From: Pseudomonas sp. SLFW
GTDB taxonomy: Bacteria; Pseudomonadota; Gammaproteobacteria; Pseudomonadales; Pseudomonadaceae
Direction: 5' to 3'
DNA length: 64,000 bases
NCBI RefSeq assembly: GCF_009905615.1
Contig: NZ_JAAAKW010000020.1
Coordinates: forward strand, 20,104 to 84,103
Shown in pieces: positions 34,725-43,088 of the stretch (its first letter is position 1; each line of letters starts with the position of its first letter). Under the pieces are notes generated by a model that saw only the letters and a program-made list of their open reading frames with translations, was not told the origin of the DNA and searched no databases. A program made the position numbers and the translations under genes.

Positions 34725-35426
34725 TCAGGCTTTCCTGATCGTGCGCTGTTCGATGCGTTTCTCGAAGGTGCCCAGGATCACGCGGTCTACATAGATGCCC
34801 GGCGTGTGGATTTCGGTCGGCAGCAGCACGCCCGGCTCGACGATTTCCTCGACCTCGACCACGGTGATTTTTCCGGCGGTGGCGGCGATCGGGTTGAAAT
34901 TCTGTGCGGTGTGACGATAGACGACGTTGCCGAAGTGGTCGGCTTTCCAGCCTTTGACGATCGCAAAGTCGCCGGTGATGGCCTCTTCGAGAATCACGTT
35001 ACGGCCGTTGAACTGGCGGGTTTCCTTGCCTTCGGCGACCGGGGTGCCGTAACCGGTGGCGGTATAGAAAGCGGGGATACCGGCACCGCCTGCGCGCATT
35101 TTTTCAGCGAGGGTGCCTTGGGGCGTGAGTTCGACTTCCAGCTCGCCGTTGAGCAACTGCTCCTCGAACAGTTTGTTCTCACCGACGTAGGACGCGATCA
35201 TTTTGCGGATCTGCCGGTCTTCCAGCAGGATGCCGAGGCCGAAGCCGTCGACGCCGCAGTTGTTCGAGACCACCGTCAGGCCTTTCACGCCCATGCGCTT
35301 GATGTGGGCGATCAGGTTTTCAGGGATACCGCACAGGCCAAAACCGCCCGCCAGTACCGTCATGTTGTCGGTCAGGCCAGCGAGGGCCTCTTCGTACGTC
35401 GCAACCCGTTTGTCGAGTCCAGCCAT
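34725..35426 (-). CDS. atoD: 3-oxoacid CoA-transferase subunit A
   Basis: 233 residues from the ATG at 35426; the longer open frame runs into the LysR promoter. The alpha subunit signature GGFGLCGIPENL is near residue 27, followed by LTVVSNNCGVDGFGLGILL. It is the first gene of the atoD-atoA unit. The divergent LysR gene starts 131 bp away and is the likely activator. Also called scoA. Confidence 0.94.
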   Translation of the reverse strand: MAGLDKRVATYEEALAGLTDNMTVLAGGFGLCGIPENLIAHIKRMGVKGLTVVSNNCGVDGFGLGILLEDRQIRKMIASYVGENKLFEEQLLNGELEVELTPQGTLAEKMRAGGAGIPAFYTATGYGTPVAEGKETRQFNGRNVILEEAITGDFAIVKGWKADHFGNVVYRHTAQNFNPIAATAGKITVVEVEEIVEPGVLLPTEIHTPGIYVDRVILGTFEKRIEQRTIRKA

Positions 35427-35556
35427 GGTGATATCCCGCCTGATTTGTAGTTGTGTCTGACAATCATGCTGCCAGAGAGCGTTGTTTGCATCTTCTCTCT
35501 GTCTCAGTGATTTGTTAATTTTGTTTTTTTCATAGATTGATAAGTAATTCAAATAT

Positions 35557-36450
35557 ATGAACGTGAAGCAGCTCCGAGCTTTTCTGGCCGTCGCGCAGTC
35601 CTTGAGTTTTGCGCAAGCAGGGGAGCGCCTGCACCTGTCGCAACCGGCGCTGAGCCTGACGATCAAGGCGCTGGAAGAGGACTTGGGCGGTCAATTGCTG
35701 ACCCGCACCACGCGCAATGTCAGCCTGACCCCTGAAGGCGAAACGCTGCTGCCACTGGCCCGGCAGCTGTTGGCGGATTGGGACAACGCCGAAGAACTGC
35801 TGCGCCAGCGCTTCACCTTGCAGATGGGCAAAGTGTCGATTGCCGCGATGCCGTCGTTCGCGGGGAATTTGCTGCCGATCGCGCTCAAGGTGTTTCGCGG
35901 GCGCTACCCCAGGGTCAACGTCGCGGTGCACGACGTGATCAACGAGCAAGTGTTGGAAATGGTGGATCACCGCCGCGTTGAATTGGGCATCGGCTTCGAA
36001 CCCGAGTCCGCCAACAACCTGACCTTCACGCCGTTCTACACCGACCGTTTCGTCGCGGTGGTGCCGATGGATTCGCCCTTGGCGGCGAAAGGGGAGGTGA
36101 CGTGGGACGAGCTGCTGCGCCACGACTTCATCACCCTGCAACGGCCCTCCGCCGTGCGGTTGTTGCTTGAGCAGGATCTGCAAACCCAGCACGGCAAGCT
36201 CTCGGTGGCGTTTGAAAGCCATCAGCTGTCCACGGTCGGCCGCATGGTGGCGAACGGGTTGGGGGTCAGCGCCGTGCCCTCGTTGTGTATTCAGCAAATG
36301 CAGGAGTTGGGCGCCCGCTGCATTGCGCTCGAAGGGCCGCGCATCGAACGGAGGATCGGGTTGATGACCCTCGCCGATCACAAACTGTCAGCCGCGGCGC
36401 AGGCGTTAAGGGATGTGTTGATTGAGTGCGCCCAAACCCCATTACTGTAG
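35557..36450 (+). CDS. LysR-family transcriptional regulator
   Basis: 297 residues. The HTH is at residues 1-60 (MNVKQLRAFLAVAQSLSFAQ, AGERLHLSQPALSLTIKALE). The effector-binding domain includes YTDRFVAVVPMDSPLAAKG. It is divergent from the atoD-atoA genes and probably controls their use. The last Leu codon and the TAG stop (36445-36450) are formed by the first six bases, CTGTAG, of a REPIN arm, so the C-terminus was apparently reset by repeat insertion or grew into it. Confidence 0.93.
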   Translation: MNVKQLRAFLAVAQSLSFAQAGERLHLSQPALSLTIKALEEDLGGQLLTRTTRNVSLTPEGETLLPLARQLLADWDNAEELLRQRFTLQMGKVSIAAMPSFAGNLLPIALKVFRGRYPRVNVAVHDVINEQVLEMVDHRRVELGIGFEPESANNLTFTPFYTDRFVAVVPMDSPLAAKGEVTWDELLRHDFITLQRPSAVRLLLEQDLQTQHGKLSVAFESHQLSTVGRMVANGLGVSAVPSLCIQQMQELGARCIALEGPRIERRIGLMTLADHKLSAAAQALRDVLIECAQTPLL

Positions 36451-36535
36451 GAGTGAGCTTGCTCGCGATAGCGATATGCCTGCCCCAGATTCGAGACCTG
36501 ACCCTCCGCTATCGCGAGCAAGCTCACTCCTACAG
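36445..36535. repeat. REPIN, GAGCTTGCTCGCGAT class, overlapping a stop codon
   Basis: Arms CTGTAGGAGTGAGCTTGCTC and GAGCAAGCTCACTCCTACAG are perfect inverted copies; the inner stem extends through CGCGATAGCG / CGCTATCGCG. The first six bases overlap the end of the LysR reading frame and supply its stop. Confidence 0.92.
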
Positions 36536-36644
36536 TCATAGACCGTATTCATTTAGATGAATGGATGAATGGCAGGGCTTTTCGGCCACTTTCCAAGAAA
36601 AAACCACTGCGACGAGTTGCCGCATCCGGTATCGTTTGGCCATC

Positions 36645-36661
36645 TGAAACAAAGTGTTTCA
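36645..36661. promoter_or_regulatory. Inverted repeat upstream of the GntT-like gene
   Basis: TGAAAC-N5-GTTTCA has perfect 6-base arms and lies 41 bp before the TTG start of the permease gene. It could be an operator. It resembles the PsrA-type GAAAC/GTTTC pair but with a 5-base spacer, so the regulator is left open. Confidence 0.35.
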
Positions 36662-36701
36662 GAAAACCTTGAATAAGAATCGAACGATTAAGGGGTCACT
36701 C

Positions 36702-38072
36702 TTGGACTTGTCGTCTGCTGCGTGGGTGTTTCATGACACCCGCCTGATCATCTGCTGCCTGATCGCCATTGCCACGATCATCGTGTTGATCAGCGCCACC
36801 AAACTCCCGCCGTTTCTGTCGATTCTGGTGGGTACTTTCATCGCAGGGATAGGTGCGGGGCTGCCAGCGGAGGCGGTTGCAAAAGCGTTCAGCAAAGGCG
36901 CGGGCGGAATTCTCGGGGAAGCGGGGATCATCATTGCGCTCGGTGCCATGCTTGGCGCGCTGATGGCGGAATCGGGGGCGGCGGATCGCATCGCCTCGAC
37001 ACTGCTGGGGTTGGGCAAGGGCAAGACGCTGCCATGGGTGATGGCGCTGGTGGCGATGGTCATCGGCCTGCCGCTGTTCTTCGAGGTGGGGTTGGTGATG
37101 ATGGTGCCAATCATCTTCGTGATGGCGCGTCAGTCGAACCTGCCGCTCCTGAAAATCGCGATTCCGGCGTTGGCGGGCATGACCACGCTGCATGCACTGA
37201 TGCCTCCCCATCCGGGGCCGCTGATTGCGGTCAGCGCGTTGCACGCCGATCTGGGCCTGACCATGTTGCTGGGCATCTGCATTGCGATTCCGGCGGTGAT
37301 TCTGGCCGGTCCGCTGTACGGCAACTGGCTGTCCAAGCGCCTGCACATTGAGGCGCCGGCTGAATTGGGCGAGCTGTTTTCCGCCAAATCCAACGTGAAC
37401 CGCCAGCCAGGCTTTGGTATTTCCCTGCTGATCATCCTGTTGCCGGTGATTCTGATGCTCGGCAGCACGCTGGCCAAAGTGGCGATGGAGCCGGAAAGCA
37501 ACGTCGCGCTGACCCTGAAATTCCTCGGCGAACCGCTGGTGGCCTTGGGGATCGCCGTGCTGGCGGCCACGGTTTGCCTCGGCTGGGCCAACGGCATTTC
37601 CCGCGAACAGGTGGGCGGCACGTTGCGTAAAAGCCTCGCGCCGATTGCCGTGCTGTTGCTGACCATCGGCGCCGGTGGTGGTTTGAAGCAGACCCTGCTG
37701 GACGCCGGTGTCAGCCAGACCATCAGTAAAGTGGCCGAAGGCGCACACATGCCGTACCTGCTGCTGGCCTGGCTGATCGCCGTGGCACTGCGTCAGGCGA
37801 CGGGTTCTGCCACCGTGGCGACCACTACGACCGCAGGTATTCTCGCGCCGATGATGGCGGGCCTGGCGCCGATCGAAGCGTCGTTGGTGGCGTTGGTGAT
37901 CGGCGCGGGTTCGGTGTTCTTCTGCCACGTCAACGACGCGGGTTTCTGGATGGTCCGCGAGTATTTTGGTTTGCAGCTCAAGCAGACGATCTGGGTGTGG
38001 TCGGTGTTACAGACCATCGTCTCGGTCGTGGGCCTGATCGGCACATCGCTGTTATGGCATTGGTTGGTGTGA
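36702..38072 (+). CDS. gntT: Gluconate permease, GntT/GntP family
   Basis: 456 residues with ~13 membrane helices. I prefer the TTG at 36702 (LDLSSAAWVFHDT) because AGGGG lies six bases before it and related proteins start near this text; the frame is open to 36654. Family landmarks are PPFLSILVGTFIAGIGAGLP, MPPHPGPLIAVSAL, RQATGSATVATTTTAG and FCHVNDAGFWMVREYFGL. It takes up gluconate with protons. No gluconokinase adjoins it, so the gene works as a separate unit. A perfect hairpin follows 24 bp after the stop. Confidence 0.9.
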   Translation: MDLSSAAWVFHDTRLIICCLIAIATIIVLISATKLPPFLSILVGTFIAGIGAGLPAEAVAKAFSKGAGGILGEAGIIIALGAMLGALMAESGAADRIASTLLGLGKGKTLPWVMALVAMVIGLPLFFEVGLVMMVPIIFVMARQSNLPLLKIAIPALAGMTTLHALMPPHPGPLIAVSALHADLGLTMLLGICIAIPAVILAGPLYGNWLSKRLHIEAPAELGELFSAKSNVNRQPGFGISLLIILLPVILMLGSTLAKVAMEPESNVALTLKFLGEPLVALGIAVLAATVCLGWANGISREQVGGTLRKSLAPIAVLLLTIGAGGGLKQTLLDAGVSQTISKVAEGAHMPYLLLAWLIAVALRQATGSATVATTTTAGILAPMMAGLAPIEASLVALVIGAGSVFFCHVNDAGFWMVREYFGLQLKQTIWVWSVLQTIVSVVGLIGTSLLWHWLV

Positions 38073-38095
38073 TGCCTGCCTGAATTCCACTCAAC

Positions 38096-38136
38096 CCCTG
38101 TGGGAGCTGCTGGAGGTTACGACAGCTCCCACAGGG
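38096..38136. repeat. Perfect 14-bp inverted repeat after gntT
   Basis: CCCTGTGGGAGCTG at 38096-38109 and CAGCTCCCACAGGG at 38123-38136 are exact reverse complements with a 13-base loop. The TGTGGGAGC ends are shared with REPIN arms, so it is a short relative. There is no U tract; it may still protect the gntT mRNA end. Confidence 0.8.
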
Positions 38137-38280
38137 AATGCTGCGTTTCATCAGCATCGCGGTGTTCAGCGTGCAGGCTCTGAAAACCCGATAGCGACTA
38201 TCAAGACGACTGATTTCAGCTGGAATGCCCCGGCGCGTAGCCTTGGCTTCATTCCAGAAACGAGCCGAATGGAGGCTCCG

Positions 38281-38556
38281 ATGAACCGTCTTCTTGCCCT
38301 TGCCCTGTTGTTTTCCGTCGCCGTCGTTTCTGGCTGTGCCGCTGGCAATCATCCCGAACTGCGTCCTTACACCGCTGAAGAAACCCACCAGTTGGCCCTT
38401 GAAGACCTCAACCGTCGCGGCCTCTCCTACGACGATTACCAAGCCCGCAAAGCTCAGTTGATGGCCCAGCCTCAATTGCAGCAAGCCCACGAATTCGACA
38501 ACCGCGGCGAGTTCAACGCCGAGGTCAGCACGGCTTCCAAGGCTCGCCAGGGCTGA
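38281..38556 (+). CDS. Small lipoprotein, function unknown
   Basis: 91 residues from the ATG at 38281, nine bases after a GGAGG. The signal peptide MNRLLALALLFSVAVVSGC ends in a lipobox (VSGC), so Cys19 would be lipidated. The mature protein is short, acidic to neutral and Gln/Ala-rich (YTAEETHQLALEDLNRRGLS, RKAQLMAQPQLQQA). The repeated Tyr-Asp stretch LSYDDYQARKAQL looks like the short SHOCT-like or oligomerisation helix found in other lipoproteins, but this is only an impression. It stands alone between gntT and the LysE gene. Confidence 0.8.
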   Translation: MNRLLALALLFSVAVVSGCAAGNHPELRPYTAEETHQLALEDLNRRGLSYDDYQARKAQLMAQPQLQQAHEFDNRGEFNAEVSTASKARQG

Positions 38557-38694
38557 ACGCTGTACGCCAATACAGTTGCTGTGACCTGAGTTTTGCCAGC
38601 TAACTGTACGGACGAAAGTCAGCGTTACTGTCCATGTGTTTCCCGCTTCGCTTTCGCTAGCGTGGCAGGCAGAAAACAACACTGGACCCGTCTC

Positions 38695-39297
38695 ATGCTG
38701 ACTCCCGACCTGCTGCTCGCCTTTATCCTGTTCGCCCTTGTTTCATCCATCACACCGGGTCCCAACAACACCATGCTGCTGTCCTCGGGCGTGAACTTCG
38801 GTTTCAACCGCACCATTCCCCACATGCTCGGCATCAGTTGCGGTTTCGCGTTGATGGTGCTGGCGGTCGGCTTCGGTCTGGGGGCGGTGTTCAAGGCTTA
38901 TCCCGTGCTCTACACCGTGCTGCGTTACGCGGGCGCGGCGTATCTGTTGTACCTGGCGTACAAGATCGCGACCTCAGGCCCCGCCAACGAAAGCGATGCA
39001 GGCAAAGGCAAACCGATGAGCTTCCTCGGCGCGGCAGCGTTCCAGTGGGTCAATCCCAAGGCGTGGGTGATGGCGGTCGGCGCGATCAGCACGTACACGC
39101 CCATGAATGGCTATTTCACGAACGTTGCGGTGATCGCGTTGGTGTTCGGCATCGTCAACCTGCCAGCGGTGGGGATGTGGGCAGGGTTTGGCAGCCTGTT
39201 GCGCAACGTGCTGCGAGATCCGCTGTGGTTGCGGGTGTTCAATGGGGTGATGGCGGCGCTGTTGGTGTTGTCGCTGTATCCGCTGTTGCAGCAGTAA
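38695..39297 (+). CDS. LysE/RhtB-family amino-acid exporter
   Basis: 200 residues from the ATG at 38695. Six helices and the LysE signature at the start (LFALVSSITPGPNNTMLLSS) place it in the family that exports amino acids. FQWVNPKAWVMAVGAIS is the second conserved stretch. It is a single gene followed by a large REPIN. The exported compound is unknown. Confidence 0.9.
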   Translation: MLTPDLLLAFILFALVSSITPGPNNTMLLSSGVNFGFNRTIPHMLGISCGFALMVLAVGFGLGAVFKAYPVLYTVLRYAGAAYLLYLAYKIATSGPANESDAGKGKPMSFLGAAAFQWVNPKAWVMAVGAISTYTPMNGYFTNVAVIALVFGIVNLPAVGMWAGFGSLLRNVLRDPLWLRVFNGVMAALLVLSLYPLLQQ

Positions 39298-39298
39298 C

Positions 39299-39433
39299 CT
39301 GTAGGAGCGCGGCTTGTCCCGCGACCGGCTGCGCAGCAGTCGTCAATTCGGTGAATGCGGTATACCGGGAGACGGCGTGTGCAGCATTCACGACGACTCC
39401 GTCGCCGGTCGCGGGACAAGCCACGCTCCTACA
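39299..39433. repeat. Large REPIN, GCGGCTTGTCCCGCGA class
   Basis: Arms TGTAGGAGCGCGGCTTGTCC and GGGACAAGCCACGCTCCTAC (one base extra or missing) flank a long loop of about 80 bases that also contains self-complementary parts (GTCGTCAATTC / GACGACTCC, GAATGC / GCATTC). It is the only member of this third class in the window and lies 2 bp after the LysE gene stop. Confidence 0.85.
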
Positions 39434-39449
39434 TGAGATCCATTGGACT

Positions 39450-40031
39450 TCAAAGCGCCAGCTTCAAATGCCCACCCGCCTCTTTATGCCGCGCGTTCGT
39501 GCGGTGTTGCAGCCCCAGCAGGAAATGATCCAGCCCGTCGTGCAGTCGCTGGGTCAGCAGTTCGTCGAGGTCCCCACCGAGAGCGTTGTCGCCGTAGCTG
39601 ATCTGGGTGTCGATGGCGAACACGCCGTGCAGCACTTCCTGGCATTTGAGCGCGGACAGCACCGGCTTCAGCGCGTAATCCACGGCCAGCATGTGCGCGA
39701 TGCTGCCACCGGTGGCGATGGGCAGGACGACTTTGCCGTGCAGCGAGCGCTCCGGCAGCAAATCGAGCAGGGTTTTCAACGCGCCGGAAAACGAGGCCTT
39801 GTACACCGGCGTGCCGATCAGCAGGCCGTCGGCCTTGGCCACAGCGTCGATAAAGGCGATGACTTCGGGGCTGTCGAAGCGTGCGTAAAGCAGGTCTTCG
39901 GCATTGAAGTCCTGGACGCGGACAGGCTTCACGCCGACGCCGTGATCGGTCAGCCACTGTGCCGCGTGTTTCAGCACCACGCCCGAGCGTGACCGGGTCG
40001 ATGGGCTGCCTGAAATTGAAACGACCAACAT
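39450..40031 (-). CDS. ssuE: NADPH-dependent FMN reductase, SsuE type
   Basis: 193 residues, a flavodoxin-fold flavin reductase. The FMN-phosphate loop is near the start (SISGSPSTRSRS), and GTPVYKASFSGALKTLLDLLP is the SsuE signature; the insertion of a Tyr in this helix (VYKASFSG) is typical of SsuE. It makes reduced FMN for a sulfonate monooxygenase. No ssuD or transporter genes flank it, so it either serves enzymes elsewhere or has another role. The name is by family. Confidence 0.85.
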   Translation of the reverse strand: MLVVSISGSPSTRSRSGVVLKHAAQWLTDHGVGVKPVRVQDFNAEDLLYARFDSPEVIAFIDAVAKADGLLIGTPVYKASFSGALKTLLDLLPERSLHGKVVLPIATGGSIAHMLAVDYALKPVLSALKCQEVLHGVFAIDTQISYGDNALGGDLDELLTQRLHDGLDHFLLGLQHRTNARHKEAGGHLKLAL

Positions 40032-40060
40032 GTTCAGATTCCTTGGGGTCAGTCACCCGA

Positions 40061-40075
40061 GGTGCAACGTGCACC
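40061..40075. promoter_or_regulatory. Inverted repeat upstream of the FMN reductase gene
   Basis: GGTGCA-ACG-TGCACC has perfect 6-base arms and lies 30 bp upstream of the start codon on the minus strand, where an operator could sit. No regulator gene adjoins it. The rest of the 388-bp gap 40032-40419 holds only a terminator and a repeat block. Confidence 0.3.
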
Positions 40076-40325
40076 GTACAGGCCGCGTGCAACGCGAAAG
40101 TGAGTGGGCGGATAGACCCTGTGACAGTTTTAAAGCAGCATGCGTGCCAGCGTAGCCGACGAACGTGTTGCCCAATGATTGCGCGGGCTCCACGACAGTT
40201 GTGCGTAAACGCCTGATGATGCGAACTGATGCAGGCGGAGGCAAGTGTTGAATAGGTGTTGTCGGGGCAACAGTTGCGGGTATCTCGGCGCCATTGCCTT
40301 TAGCTGGATGAACAAAACGCCAGCC

Positions 40326-40363
40326 AAAAAAAATCCCCGCAGCCAACGACTGCGAGGATTTTT
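40326..40363 (-). terminator. Intrinsic terminator of the exopolysaccharide operon
   Basis: AAATCCCCGCAG and CTGCGAGGATTT pair with a single internal mismatch around a 7-base loop. On the minus strand the stem is followed by an unbroken run of eight U residues (AAAAAAAA at 40326-40333). It lies 57 bp past the stop of the last exopolysaccharide gene and marks the end of the operon. Confidence 0.9.
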
Positions 40364-40391
40364 GCTTTTGCTTTTGCTTCTAACTTGCCAC

Positions 40392-40413
40392 TTGAAGCTT
40401 CAAGCTCGAAGCT
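40392..40413. repeat. AAGCTTCAAGCTCGAAGCT repeat block
   Basis: AAGCT-type heptads in direct and inverted order (GAAGCTTCAAGCTCGAAGC) lie 7 bp beyond the exopolysaccharide operon's last stop codon. It resembles the block at 23388-23510. A TTTTGC triplet repeat precedes it at 40361. Confidence 0.5.
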
Positions 40414-40419
40414 GCTCCT

Positions 40420-41502
40420 TTAGTTCCGGAACATCGCACCCGTCTGGATGATGTTGTTCGAACCCAACAGCTGGCTCACGTAACGGCTCCAACGGGTGAT
40501 GTTGGCCGGGCCGACAAACACGACGTCTTGCGCCGCCAGCTCGAAACCCTTGGCCAGCGCGTAACTGGTCGGTTTCTTCGCGTTCAAGTGATACACCGTC
40601 GCCGAGTGGGTCGCGTCCTGCGCCCGAATCACGTAAACGGCCTCACCGTCCGCCGCGTCCGGGCTCAGGCCGCCGGACGTGCCGAGGGCTTCAAGCAGGG
40701 TCACGCTGGTGGTGCTGAACGAAATCACCTGTGGACGCTGAACCTCGCCCAACACGTAGATCTTGTTTTTCGAGTTGCTGTTCAGGTGCAGATAGTCGCC
40801 GTCCTTGAGGTAGATCTTGCTCAGCTGCGAGTCCTTGCGGTTCAGCGAATCGACGTCGATCACGTAGTCCTTGCCGTCGCGACGCAAGGTCAGGCCAGCG
40901 AGGTTAGCGTCGGTCAGGTCCAGGCCAGCGGTGCTGATCGCTTGCACCAGGCTCAACGGGATGTTGGTGATCGGTTGTGGCCCCGGCGCTTTGAACGCAC
41001 CGGACAGGAGGATGCGCTGGCTGTTGTAACGCAGCACTTTCACGTCCACCTTGACCTCGGTGTATTGCGGCAACAAGCCCATGCGCAGTTGTTCGCGAAT
41101 CTGCGAAACGGTCTTGCCCGCCGCTTGAATACGACCGACATACGGGAAGAACACCGTGCCGTCGTTCAACACTTCGCGGCTGTTGGCGTCCAGTTGTTCC
41201 TGAGAGCCGGGGGCGGTCAGTTCAGGGTGTTCGAACACGGTGACCAGCAGGGCATCGCCCGGCCCGACCACGTATTCAGGGGTTTTGTAGGTCATCAACT
41301 CAGGTGGCAATGGCTTGGCCTGGGAAGCAGCCGTTTTCTGCTGCTGGGCCAGGGTCGTCGGAGTGATCTGGACGAGCGTGACCGCCGGACCGTCAGGGTC
41401 CTTTTCAGTGACATCGCTCAGTGACATGTATTGACCGGGGGCGAATGCGCAGCCTTGCAAAACCAGACTGGAAAGCAGCACTACCGCTAACGTTACTTTC
41501 AT
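40420..41502 (-). CDS. Polysaccharide export outer-membrane lipoprotein (Wza-like)
   Basis: 360 residues from the ATG at 41502. The signal peptide ends in a lipobox (LVLQGC), so Cys18 would be lipidated. The Poly_export domain is at about 75-165 (YKTPEYVVGPGDALLVTVFE, FFPYVGRIQAAGKTVSQIRE), followed by SLBB domains (RILLSGAFKAPGPQPITNIP, KIYVLGEVQRPQVISF). The C-terminal part around residue 340 (NITRWSRYVSQLLG) is the amphipathic helix that forms the outer-membrane barrel in Wza. It is the exit channel for the polymer and works with the Wzc-like kinase of the same operon. It is the last gene, before the terminator. Confidence 0.93.
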   Translation of the reverse strand: MKVTLAVVLLSSLVLQGCAFAPGQYMSLSDVTEKDPDGPAVTLVQITPTTLAQQQKTAASQAKPLPPELMTYKTPEYVVGPGDALLVTVFEHPELTAPGSQEQLDANSREVLNDGTVFFPYVGRIQAAGKTVSQIREQLRMGLLPQYTEVKVDVKVLRYNSQRILLSGAFKAPGPQPITNIPLSLVQAISTAGLDLTDANLAGLTLRRDGKDYVIDVDSLNRKDSQLSKIYLKDGDYLHLNSNSKNKIYVLGEVQRPQVISFSTTSVTLLEALGTSGGLSPDAADGEAVYVIRAQDATHSATVYHLNAKKPTSYALAKGFELAAQDVVFVGPANITRWSRYVSQLLGSNNIIQTGAMFRN

Positions 41503-41662
41503 ATGAATGTTCCTTCTAATCCTAATAGGTGCGTACTGGCACCGCAGTGATTTCATTGCATCCCTTACTCACACCGAACAGCGGATCACGTTATTTCATA
41601 CACCCATGCACCTCCTGCCGCGCTCGTCAGCGACGGCCACGTCGTTTTTATTGGCAGATTTT

Positions 41663-43075
41663 TTAAAATGCGTTCTTGTTGACGAAGCCTTTGAAGAGCG
41701 TCAGCAGGATGATTTTCATGTCCAGCCAGACCGACCAGTGCTCGATGTACTGCAGGTCGAATTCCACGCGTTTCTGCATCTTGTCCAGCGTGTCGGTCTC
41801 GCCACGCCAGCCGTTGATTTGCGCCCAGCCGGTAATGCCCGGCTTGACCTTGTGCCGCAGCATGTAGCCCGAGACCTGCGTGCGGTATTGCTCGTTGTGC
41901 GCCACCGCGTGTGGGCGCGGGCCGACGATGGACATGTCGCCGCGCAGCACGTTGAAGAATTGCGGCAGCTCGTCCAGCGAAGTGCGACGCAGGAAGGCGC
42001 CCAGCGGCGTGATCCGGCTGTCGTTGCGCGTGGCCTGGGTGACCACGTCGCCGTTCTCCTGAACGCTCATGCTGCGGAATTTCCAGACCATGATCGGTCG
42101 GCCGTCCAGCCCGTAGCGACGTTGGCGAAACAGCACAGGACCTGGTGAGGTGAACTTGATGGCCAATGCGATCAGCATCAGCGGCAGGGCGATCATGCCG
42201 AGGATCACGCTCGACAGCACAATGTCCTCGATGCGCTTGACCACGCTCCACGCGCCGTCCATGGGCGAGTCGAAAATGCTGATGCTCGGCAGGCCGTTGA
42301 TGCTTTCGGTGCGGGCGTGCAGCAGCTCGAACATGAACACGTCCGGGATCACGTAGACCGACGCGGTGGTGTCGCTCAGGCCCTTGATCAATTCCTGAAG
42401 CCGCGCCTGGGCGCCAAGGGTCAGGGTGATGTAGACCTTGTCGATCTTGCCGTCGCGGGCATCGGCGATCAGTTGATCCAGGTCGCCCAGCACCGGAATG
42501 CGCCGACCGATCCGCGCGAGGTCCATTTGCTCCGGGGTCTCGTCGTAGAAACCCAGCAGGTCCAGGCCCATCCACGGCGCGCTTTCGATGGACATCGCCA
42601 GACGTTCGCCGCAATGGCCAGTGCCGACGATGGCGACGCGACGGGCGTTGAAGCCGCGAGCGCGCAAGGTGTGCAGCACGCTGCGAATCGCCAGCCTATA
42701 ACCGCACAGCGCCATCATGACGGTGGCGAACCACGCCATCTGGCTGTTATTCGCCAGGTTCGCCGGGTGCAGCAGCAGGTAATCCACGGTCAACAACAGG
42801 ATGAACGCCAGCCCCCAGTAATTGGCGACTTTCAGCAGTTCGCGCAGGATGCGTTCGCCGCGCCACGAGCCGTAGAGCTGGTGGTACTCAGCGAGCCAGT
42901 GGAACGCCACGGCCGCCAGGAGGATTTGCATCCAGGCTTCGGCGTCCATCTCCGAGCCTGCGATAAGGTTGACGCAATAGCCGCCGATGGCAATCACCGC
43001 CAGATCCAGCAGGCGGTGGGCGACAGACAAGGACGATTGATGAGCATGCAAGATGCCGCGAAGAGGTGTGCTCAT
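41663..43075 (-). CDS. Undecaprenyl-phosphate hexose-phosphate transferase (WcaJ/PslA-like)
   Basis: 470 residues from the ATG at 43075. It starts polymer synthesis by moving a sugar phosphate, most often glucose 1-phosphate, from its UDP form to undecaprenyl phosphate. Four to five membrane helices fill residues ~15-135. A Rossmann-like domain is next (VAIVGTGHCGERLA). The catalytic Bac_transf domain occupies the last ~200 residues (KFTSPGPVLFRQRRYGLDG, WKFRSMSV, LRRTSLDELPQFFNVLRGD, MSIVGPRPH, KPGITGWAQINGWRGET). This is the full-length type seen in WcaJ and PslA. The likely first sugar is glucose, but that is by family. Confidence 0.94.
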   Translation of the reverse strand: MSTPLRGILHAHQSSLSVAHRLLDLAVIAIGGYCVNLIAGSEMDAEAWMQILLAAVAFHWLAEYHQLYGSWRGERILRELLKVANYWGLAFILLLTVDYLLLHPANLANNSQMAWFATVMMALCGYRLAIRSVLHTLRARGFNARRVAIVGTGHCGERLAMSIESAPWMGLDLLGFYDETPEQMDLARIGRRIPVLGDLDQLIADARDGKIDKVYITLTLGAQARLQELIKGLSDTTASVYVIPDVFMFELLHARTESINGLPSISIFDSPMDGAWSVVKRIEDIVLSSVILGMIALPLMLIALAIKFTSPGPVLFRQRRYGLDGRPIMVWKFRSMSVQENGDVVTQATRNDSRITPLGAFLRRTSLDELPQFFNVLRGDMSIVGPRPHAVAHNEQYRTQVSGYMLRHKVKPGITGWAQINGWRGETDTLDKMQKRVEFDLQYIEHWSVWLDMKIILLTLFKGFVNKNAF

Positions 43076-43088
43076 GTTCGGTGCTCGC

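Noticed and set aside
35537..35552. TTGA-N8-TCAA as LysR box for the ato genes
   Set aside because: It ends 4 bases before the LysR start codon and does not give the T-N11-A spacing; too weak to call.
36645..36661. PsrA-binding site upstream of gntT
   Set aside because: The GAAAC/GTTTC arms fit, but the spacer is 5 bases rather than the 2-4 known for PsrA, and no fatty-acid link is evident. Kept only as a generic dyad.
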